In this document: positions 29,774-35,262 of the stretch, piece after piece
Numbering within the stretch: position 1 is the first letter of the stretch
Layout of the letters: each line of letters opens with the position of its first letter
Source of the DNA: Oceanobacillus halotolerans
GTDB taxonomy: Bacteria; Bacillota; Bacilli; Bacillales; Amphibacillaceae
NCBI RefSeq assembly: GCF_010993955.1
Contig: NZ_WIXL01000001.1
Coordinates: 1-35,262 of the forward strand
Direction: 5' to 3'
DNA length: 35,262 nucleotides
The notes under the pieces: generated by a model
What the model was told of the DNA's origin: nothing
Seen by the model: the letters and a program-made list of their open reading frames with translations, nothing else
The model's database searches: none
Translations under genes and position numbers: made by a program

Positions 29774-30023
29774 TCTACTACCGTTTTTCAAGTTTCCTTG
29801 CTGAGTTTGGAACTGACAAGTGATCTCTATTACTGTTTTGGTACTTCACTCTTTGACTTATGGCTCTGATAAGTATACTCTGTTACCTTTTTGCTATTTC
29901 ATTCTTTAATTTTGGCAGTGATAGCCATGCTCTGTTACCATTTTGCTATTTCACCCTTTAATTTTGGCACTGACAACCACGCTCTGTTACTTTTGTGACT
30001 TAATTAGGCCATTGAGTGCGATC
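29774..30023. repeat. Degenerate 52-bp tandem repeat
   Basis: Four full units (29774-29825, 29826-29878, 29879-29930, 29931-29982) and part of a fifth. Each unit starts TCTnTTACC, has a TTTTnGCTATTTCA-like middle and ends in CTGAcAAnnAnGC. Units 3 and 4 are about 85 percent alike and the outer ones are more decayed. No frame runs through them. It lies between convergent yaaH and acsA. Confidence 0.75.
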
Positions 30024-30175
30024 TACTTCTTTTAGGATTGTAATAATGCTACCGTTTACCTGTTAAATACAGGAATATCCCCTAGCTGGCGACTTGTAAG
30101 GAGTTGATCTACGCAAATAACTACTTCCTGATCACATCCAAGATATCACATTATAAGTTTTTCCTACTTGCAATG
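30024..30175. other. Unassigned stretch between the 52-bp array and the acsA terminator
   Basis: About 150 bases, AT-rich, with no gene, repeat or promoter I can recognise. Confidence 0.5.
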
Positions 30176-30203
30176 AAAAAGGTGCCTCCAGTTAAGGGAC
30201 ACC
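30176..30203 (-). terminator. Terminator of acsA
   Basis: On the minus strand GGTGTCC pairs imperfectly with GGAGGCACC and is followed by TTTTTC. Confidence 0.75.
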
Positions 30204-30215
30204 TCTCTCACCATG

Positions 30216-31931
30216 TTATTTTTCTAATGTTGACGTATCACCTGTTGGCAATCCTAGTTCCCATGACTTCAACAAGCGACGCATAATCTTACCACTGCGC
30301 GTTTTTGGAATAGAATCACTTACTTCTAATTCACGTGGAGCAGCATGTGCACTTAACCCGGTTTTTACAAATTTACGAATTTCTTCTAACAGCTCTGGTG
30401 AATCTTCATACCCATCATTCAAGGTAATAAATGCCTTAATAATCTCCCCACGTTCTGGATGTGGTTTTCCAATCACACCTGCTTCAGCAACTGCAGGATG
30501 TTCAATTAATTTACTTTCAACTTCAAATGGACCAACACGTTCACCAGATGTATTAATCACATCATCTAATCGGCCCTGGAACCAAAAATAGCCGTCTTCA
30601 TCTTTATAGGCACTATCTCCTGATACATACCATCCATTAATAAAATAGCTTTCAAATTTATTCGGTCTCTTCCAAATCGTACGCATCATGGATGGCCAAC
30701 CTTGTTTAATAGCTAAGTTACCCATTTGGTTAGGTGGTAACTCATTCCCTTCATTATCCACAATACTTGCTTCAATTCCTGGAATAGGTTTCCCCATTGA
30801 GCCTGGGCGAATTTCCTCTGATGGTAAATTAACGATTAATTGTGCACCCGTTTCTGTCATCCACCATGTATCATGAATACGAAGATCAAACGCTTCTAAT
30901 CCCCATGTGATCACTTCTGGATTTAATGGCTCCCCAACACTCATAATATGTCTTAAGGAAGACAAATCGTATTTCTTTACAACATCCTCTCCAGCACTAA
31001 CTAATTTCCGCAATGCTGTTGGTGCCGTATACCATACTGTTACACCAAATTTTTCTAATGTTCCATACCAGTCATCTGGTGTAAACCGACCACCACGAAC
31101 AACATTAGTAACCCCGTGTAACCATGGAGCAAAAATACCATAGCTAGTTCCTGTGACCCAACCAGGGTCTGCGGTACACCAGTATACATCATCCTCTTTT
31201 AAATCCAATACCCACTCAGCTGTCACATAATGCTGAATCATAGCATTGTGAACATGGTATACACCTTTTGGCTTACCAGTCGATCCAGATGTATAGTGAA
31301 TGAGCATTCCATCTTCTAAATCAACCCATTCAATATCAAATTCTGTATCTGCTTGTTCCATTTCCGTTTGATAATCGATATATTTTCCACCATTTTTATC
31401 ATTGGTGCCGACAAGTACAATTTTCTCTAAGTCAGGTAATTCATCTTGTGGAACTCTTTCTAGTAGATCTGGTGTAGTAATCAGCATTTTTGCCTCACTA
31501 TCCTGCAACCGATCTTTTACCGCTTGCTCCATAAATGCTTCGAATAAAGGACCAGCAATTGCTCCTACTTTTAAAATACCGAAGAAAGTAGCATAGAACT
31601 CAGGGCTCCTCGGAAGGAATAAGAATACTCGATCCCCTTTTTGAATATCATATTGTTTTAAAACGTTGGCAAACTGATTGCTCTGCTTTCGTAACTCATC
31701 AAAGGTTACACTTTCTTCTCGATCAGGAGCGGAATATCGTAAAGCAACTTTATCCTTCTTATCTGGATCTTCTGCATGACGATCAATTGCTTCATACGCT
31801 ATATTAACCTTTCCTGTTTCATTCCAACTAAACTCTTGTTTAACATCATCCCAAGAAAATGTCTCACGCATTTTTTTATAATTTTTTAAGTTATGATTTC
31901 CTTCTCTTGCAGGTATTTTTTGCATATCCAT
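30216..31931 (-). CDS. acsA: AcsA, acetyl-CoA synthetase
   Basis: The 571-residue adenylate-forming enzyme converts acetate, ATP and CoA to acetyl-CoA. The AMP-binding P-loop is YTSGSTGKPKG, WWMTETG and YVSGDSA follow, and the acetylation-controlled lysine is Lys548 in PKTRSGKIMRR. It matches the short Bacillus AcsA (572 residues) throughout. The ATG follows AAGGGGTGATTGG. A cre site and -10 box lie upstream. In B. subtilis acsA sits next to acuABC, which encode its acetylase and deacetylase; here none of those genes is nearby, so a second acsA may exist elsewhere. Confidence 0.94.
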   Translation of the reverse strand: MDMQKIPAREGNHNLKNYKKMRETFSWDDVKQEFSWNETGKVNIAYEAIDRHAEDPDKKDKVALRYSAPDREESVTFDELRKQSNQFANVLKQYDIQKGDRVFLFLPRSPEFYATFFGILKVGAIAGPLFEAFMEQAVKDRLQDSEAKMLITTPDLLERVPQDELPDLEKIVLVGTNDKNGGKYIDYQTEMEQADTEFDIEWVDLEDGMLIHYTSGSTGKPKGVYHVHNAMIQHYVTAEWVLDLKEDDVYWCTADPGWVTGTSYGIFAPWLHGVTNVVRGGRFTPDDWYGTLEKFGVTVWYTAPTALRKLVSAGEDVVKKYDLSSLRHIMSVGEPLNPEVITWGLEAFDLRIHDTWWMTETGAQLIVNLPSEEIRPGSMGKPIPGIEASIVDNEGNELPPNQMGNLAIKQGWPSMMRTIWKRPNKFESYFINGWYVSGDSAYKDEDGYFWFQGRLDDVINTSGERVGPFEVESKLIEHPAVAEAGVIGKPHPERGEIIKAFITLNDGYEDSPELLEEIRKFVKTGLSAHAAPRELEVSDSIPKTRSGKIMRRLLKSWELGLPTGDTSTLEK

Positions 31932-31951
31932 CCAATCACCCCTTCTATTTT

Positions 31952-31966
31952 TTGAAACCGATTACA
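31952..31966 (+). promoter_or_regulatory. CcpA cre site of acsA
   Basis: TTGAAACCGATTACA fits the cre consensus WTGNAANCGNWNNCW at every position. It lies directly downstream of the predicted transcription start (about 31969), between it and the ATG, where CcpA acts as a roadblock. Carbon-source repression of acsA is known in B. subtilis. Confidence 0.75.
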
Positions 31967-31975
31967 AACCTTCCT

Positions 31976-31998
31976 ATTATAGATGTTTATTATTAATT
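31976..31998 (-). promoter_or_regulatory. Possible acsA promoter
   Basis: On the minus strand TATAAT (31976-31981) with TTGTAA 15 bases upstream. The -10 is perfect; the spacing is shorter than the usual 17. Confidence 0.5.
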
Positions 31999-32121
31999 AC
32001 AAGAAACATGCAATTAATAATAATTAAAATATTTGGCTAACTACTATCTATTTTAGAACATTTTGTGACAATTTTAAAGAATTTCGTTTAAAATTTTTAT
32101 AAAAAATTTACCACTGCATCC

Positions 32122-32155
32122 AAAAACCACACTACCATAATTTGTAGTGTGGTTT
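32122..32155 (-). terminator. Terminator of the symporter gene
   Basis: AACCACACTAC pairs perfectly with GTAGTGTGGTT around an 8-base loop and is followed by TTTGG on the minus strand. It lies 4 bases after the stop. Confidence 0.85.
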
Positions 32156-32158
32156 GTA

Positions 32159-33388
32159 TTACGATTTGGCAGCTTTTGCTTCTTTCCGTTTTTCATTTTC
32201 AGAAATAACATAGGCACAGGTTGCATCCCCTGCTGTGTTTAGAGATGTTCGTAACATGTCTAATAGGCGATCGACACCTATAATTAAAGCAATTCCCTCC
32301 ACAGGTAATCCTATCTGATTTAGTACCATCGATAACATAATCAATCCGACACTTGGTACTCCTGCAGTTCCAATACTTGCTAATGTCGCAGTTAACAGAA
32401 TCATAACAATATCATTAAATCCTAGGCTAATGGCATATACTTGTGCTATAAACACAGTCGCTACGGCTTGCATAATCGCCGTTCCATCCATATTAATCGT
32501 TGATCCTAATGGCTGTACAAAACTACTAATGGATTTACGTACCCCGAGTTTATCTTGTGCTACTCGCATGGCAATTGGTAAAGTAGCGCTTGAGCTAGAT
32601 GTACTAAAAGCTACCGACATCGCTGGGAAAAACTCCTTATAAAAGTGGAGGGGACTCGCCTTACCAAGCCCTTTAATAGCCAATGGATAGGTAAGGGCAC
32701 CATGAATAATTAAAGCTAATATCACAGCAACCATATACATAACCATAGAACCTAATGCATCCAAACCAGCATTTCCAATTGCGGACGCAATCAATGCAAA
32801 TGCACCATATGGAGCTGTTTTCATAATTGCATTGACTATAAAGATTAAAATATCATTTGCCTGCTCAAATAACCGGTAGATTCCTACTGTTTTTTCACCA
32901 AGCATTGCAATCGCAATTCCTATAAAAATTGCAAAAGCTATAATTTGTAACATGTCCCCACTAGACATTGCCTCTATTGGATTTTGTGGAATAATATTTA
33001 CCAGTGTTTCCATAATAGGTGGGGCCGCTTGTTCTTCATAGCTTACATTATCAACATCAAAGACACCTTCTTTACCAGGTTCTAATAAATACCCCATTCC
33101 TATTCCTATGAGAAGGGCAATTGCTGTTGTAACTAAATAAAATGCAATCGTTTGTATACCGATCTTTCCTAACTTAGCAGGGTCTCCTAAGCCAGCTGTC
33201 CCTAACACAATTGACACAAACACAATTGGTACAACAATCATCATGATCAAGTTAAGAAATAATTGACCAACTGGGCTCAGCACATAAGTATCTATCGTAT
33301 TAAATAATTCTGGTGTTGTAAAACTAAAACCGATGCCAACTACAACACCTAATATGAGGGCAATCATAATTTGTTTGGTAAGATTCAT
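32159..33388 (-). CDS. Dicarboxylate/amino acid:cation symporter (GltP/GltT family)
   Basis: The 409-residue polytopic membrane protein belongs to the DAACS family, importing glutamate/aspartate or C4-dicarboxylates with H+ or Na+. The signature serine-rich hairpin FSTSSSSATLP and the NMDGTAIMQA motif in TM7 are present, plus DRLLDMLRTSLNTAGD in TM8. I chose the ATG at 33388, with AAAGGA upstream; a longer frame runs into the tRNA and must be wrong. The substrate cannot be read by eye. The tRNA-Arg gene lies 72 bases upstream on the same strand. Confidence 0.93.
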   Translation of the reverse strand: MNLTKQIMIALILGVVVGIGFSFTTPELFNTIDTYVLSPVGQLFLNLIMMIVVPIVFVSIVLGTAGLGDPAKLGKIGIQTIAFYLVTTAIALLIGIGMGYLLEPGKEGVFDVDNVSYEEQAAPPIMETLVNIIPQNPIEAMSSGDMLQIIAFAIFIGIAIAMLGEKTVGIYRLFEQANDILIFIVNAIMKTAPYGAFALIASAIGNAGLDALGSMVMYMVAVILALIIHGALTYPLAIKGLGKASPLHFYKEFFPAMSVAFSTSSSSATLPIAMRVAQDKLGVRKSISSFVQPLGSTINMDGTAIMQAVATVFIAQVYAISLGFNDIVMILLTATLASIGTAGVPSVGLIMLSMVLNQIGLPVEGIALIIGVDRLLDMLRTSLNTAGDATCAYVISENEKRKEAKAAKS

Positions 33389-33460
33389 TGTTGATGTTCC
33401 TTTCTGAATGAAAATTAGTAATGAAATGAATAAAAAACGCGGAAGAAGGTGCAAAAATAA

Positions 33461-33533
33461 TGCCCCCGGCAGGATTCGAACCTGCGACACACGGTTTAGG
33501 AAACCGATGCTCTATCCCCTGAGCTACGGAGGC
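33461..33533 (-). tRNA. tRNA-Arg(CCU)
   Basis: A 73-nt cloverleaf: acceptor GCCTCCG/CGGGGGC, D arm GCTC..GAGC, anticodon loop TTCCTAA with anticodon CCT (33498-33500), variable loop GTGTC, T arm GCAGG-TTCGAAT-CCTGC and discriminator A. It decodes AGG. The anticodon stem has one T-T mismatch at its outer pair. No 3' CCA is encoded. The promoter at 33557-33585 serves it. Confidence 0.95.
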
Positions 33534-33556
33534 ATAATCATAGATTGACAACCTCC

Positions 33557-33585
33557 ATTATACTAAACAAATGAAAGGATGAAAA
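33557..33585 (-). promoter_or_regulatory. Promoter of tRNA-Arg
   Basis: On the minus strand TTTTCA, 17-base spacer and TATAAT, 24 bases before the mature tRNA 5' end. Confidence 0.7.
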
Positions 33586-33686
33586 GTAGAACTATTTCAC
33601 TCATAGATATGCTACGTATTCTATGATAAAATATACTACATCTGTCTTTATGGTTATTGTTTTATGTGGTGATTGGAGGAGAAACT

Positions 33687-34340
33687 ATGGCAGAAGTGCC
33701 GTTTATTGCAATAGAAGGACCAATTGGAATTGGGAAAACATCCCTTGCAAAAAAACTTGCTATTCATTTTAACTATCATTTATTAAAAGAGATCGTAGAA
33801 GAAAATCCCTTTCTCGGAAAATTTTACGATGATATAGACGCTTGGAGTTTTCAAACAGAAATGTTCTTTTTGTGTAATCGATTTAAACAATTAGAAGATA
33901 TCGAGACACAATATTTGCGACAAAGTAAACCGGTTATTGCAGATTATCATATTTCTAAGAACATGATTTTTGCAAGACGGACATTACAAGCAGATAAGTT
34001 GGAAAAATATGAGAAGATCTATCATATCTTAACAGCTGATATGCCTACACCAAATATGATGATTTATCTACATGCAAGCCTAGAAACGATTTTAAAACGT
34101 ATTGCATTACGTGGAAGGGATATTGAACAAAATATTAAACCCTCATATCTAGCACAACTATCTCAGGACTATGAGGAATATATGAATACATTTGAGCGAT
34201 TACATCCAGATATTCCTGTTATTCGTATAAATGGAGATGAAATGGATTTTGTCAAATACCAGGAAGACTTAAAATGTATTATAGAGATGGTAGAAGATCA
34301 TCTCAATGGAAAAAAGATAAACGAAGTTAACACGTTATAA
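33687..34340 (+). CDS. dgk: Dgk, deoxyguanosine kinase
   Basis: The 217-residue deoxynucleoside kinase phosphorylates deoxyguanosine in purine salvage. The P-loop IEGPIGIGKTS lies at 8-18, EENPFLGKFYDD and WSFQTEMFFL follow, and RIALRGRDIE carries the LID arginines. It matches B. subtilis Dgk better than Dck. GGAGGAGAAACT precedes the ATG; an earlier in-frame start at 33657 lacks such a site. dck follows after 16 bases. Confidence 0.95.
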   Translation: MAEVPFIAIEGPIGIGKTSLAKKLAIHFNYHLLKEIVEENPFLGKFYDDIDAWSFQTEMFFLCNRFKQLEDIETQYLRQSKPVIADYHISKNMIFARRTLQADKLEKYEKIYHILTADMPTPNMMIYLHASLETILKRIALRGRDIEQNIKPSYLAQLSQDYEEYMNTFERLHPDIPVIRINGDEMDFVKYQEDLKCIIEMVEDHLNGKKINEVNTL

Positions 34341-34356
34341 AGGGGAACATTTGATC

Positions 34357-35040
34357 ATGAATTTAAGGGAAAAATACCTTATTCCAAACGATAGTATCAT
34401 AACGATTGCGGGTACCGTTGGGGTAGGAAAATCAACGATGACAAACGCATTAGCCAATGCACTAGACTTTAAAACATCCTTTGAAAAAGTAGATAAAAAC
34501 CCATATTTAGGTAAATTCTATGATGATTTTGAACGTTGGAGTTTTCACTTACAAGTTTATTTTCTTGCAGAACGATTTAAGGAACAAAAGAAAATTTTTG
34601 AATATGGTGGCGGGTTTATACAAGATCGCTCCATTTATGAAGATACGGGTATTTTTGCAAGGATGCACTATGAGAATGGAACCATGTCCAAAACAGATTA
34701 TGAAACCTATAAGAATTTATTTGACGCTATGGTCATGACTCCTTACTTTCCACATCCTGATTTATTAATATACTTAGAAGGGACATTGGACCAAGTATTA
34801 GAACGTATTCAAGAACGAGGTCGTGAAATGGAAAAAAATACTCCATTATCCTATTGGAAAGAAATGTTTCATCGCTATGAGAACTGGATTAATAACTTTA
34901 ATGCTTGTCCTGTTTTGCGAATAAATATTTCAGACTATGATTTAATTGAAAAGGAACAATCCATTGAGCCAATTCTTGAAAAGATTGGATACTTTATCCA
35001 ACAATCAAGACGTTGGAAATCAAGAGAATTAATTAAATAG
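34357..35040 (+). CDS. dck: Dck, deoxyadenosine/deoxycytidine kinase
   Basis: The 227-residue kinase phosphorylates deoxyadenosine and deoxycytidine. The P-loop GTVGVGKST is followed by the conserved NPYLGKFYDDFERWSFHLQ and the LID segment QERGREMEK. It matches B. subtilis Dck along its length. GGGG lies 11 bases ahead of the ATG; a TTG at 34351, closer to that site, is a possible alternative. It is the second gene of the dgk-dck pair. Confidence 0.95.
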   Translation: MNLREKYLIPNDSIITIAGTVGVGKSTMTNALANALDFKTSFEKVDKNPYLGKFYDDFERWSFHLQVYFLAERFKEQKKIFEYGGGFIQDRSIYEDTGIFARMHYENGTMSKTDYETYKNLFDAMVMTPYFPHPDLLIYLEGTLDQVLERIQERGREMEKNTPLSYWKEMFHRYENWINNFNACPVLRINISDYDLIEKEQSIEPILEKIGYFIQQSRRWKSRELIK

Positions 35041-35052
35041 CTAATAATAGAT

Positions 35053-35074
35053 AGAAGTCAGCTATATTACTTCT
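35053..35074 (+). terminator. Possible terminator of dgk-dck
   Basis: AGAAGT pairs with ACTTCT around a 10-base loop and is followed by GTTTAAAAT. The stem is weak. Confidence 0.45.
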
Positions 35075-35083
35075 GTTTAAAAT

Positions 35084-35262
35084 ACTGTTTTCTAAAAGAT
35101 TGTTGCTTTCAGGTATGAAACCTCATGCATATAAAATGGATTATGCGCAATAAATGTTTAGCATGTCTTCCTTAATTCTTTATAAAGTGAGTGCTAAACC
35201 TACGCTGTGGAAAACACTCGCTTTCCACGGGGAACGCTTCAGCCTCCTCGCGAGCAAAAAGC
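35084..35262 (-). repeat. Family A repeat, copy A11 (cut by the window end)
   Basis: The left outer arm CTGTTTTCTAAAAGATTGTTG...GGATTATGCGCAATAA is followed by the inner arm GAAAACACTCGCTTTCC and GCTTCAGCCTCCTCGCGAGC. The right half is outside the window. Confidence 0.8.

Noticed and set aside
33389-33490. 34-codon N-terminal extension of the symporter
   Set aside because: It would be translated from within the tRNA-Arg gene. The ATG at 33388 has a ribosome site and gives the usual family start.

Overview
The window looks like a low-GC Bacillaceae chromosome close to the replication origin. Gene order and protein sequences follow the Bacillus subtilis interval from dck/dgk to spoVG, and sporulation-only genes are present (spoVG, sspF, yabG, csfB, bofA, yaaH). 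The species is not determinable by eye; the protein flavour and the dense intergenic repeats suggest an Oceanobacillus/Virgibacillus-type relative (inference). Read from high to low coordinates, the minus-strand genes run in the direction of the B. subtilis + strand.

Layout, low to high coordinates. 1-8100: spoVG, purR, ispE, sspF, veg, yabG, rsmA and rnmV, all on the minus strand, with long gaps full of repeats. 8100-12530: yabE, tatD, metG. 12668-17252: a tight operon yaaR-holB-ricT-yabA-yabB-yazA-rsmI that mixes clamp loading, initiation control, RNase Y modulation and RNA methylation. 17947-20345: yaaO-tmk-darA. 20672-21141: a RelE/ParE-type toxin-antitoxin pair where B. subtilis has xpaC-yaaN. 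21415-22737: csfB, bofA, a possible tiny membrane ORF and a lipoprotein gene split by a frameshift. 23059-25941: dnaX-ybaB-recR-yaaL. 26772-27573: the large SRP RNA and tadA. 28325-29614: yaaH (+). 30216-33533: acetyl-CoA synthetase with a CcpA-type cre site, a dicarboxylate/glutamate symporter and tRNA-Arg(CCU). 33687-35040: dgk and dck (+).

Compared with B. subtilis, abrB (rsmI/metG gap), yabJ/ridA (purR/spoVG gap), xpaC-yaaN and the rRNA operon between bofA and csfB are absent, while the toxin-antitoxin pair, acsA, the symporter and tRNA-Arg are additional. Several promoters can be read directly: SigH (spoVG), SigK (yabG), SigF (csfB), SigE-like (yaaH), tandem SigA at veg, and SigA at dnaX, scr and tRNA-Arg.

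The most unusual part is the intergenic DNA. At least three repeat families occupy nearly every gap: family A (inner palindromic arms plus about 70-bp outer arms, often as facing pairs), family B (short element with AGCGCC/GGCGCT ends) and family C (hairpin pair next to terminators). One B copy is inserted inside an A copy with a 4-bp duplication of the target, which is direct evidence that B moves. A 60-bp module (D) occurs at the same internal position in several A copies, and one A copy carries a different GC-rich core. No CRISPR, prophage, transposase or biosynthetic cluster is visible.
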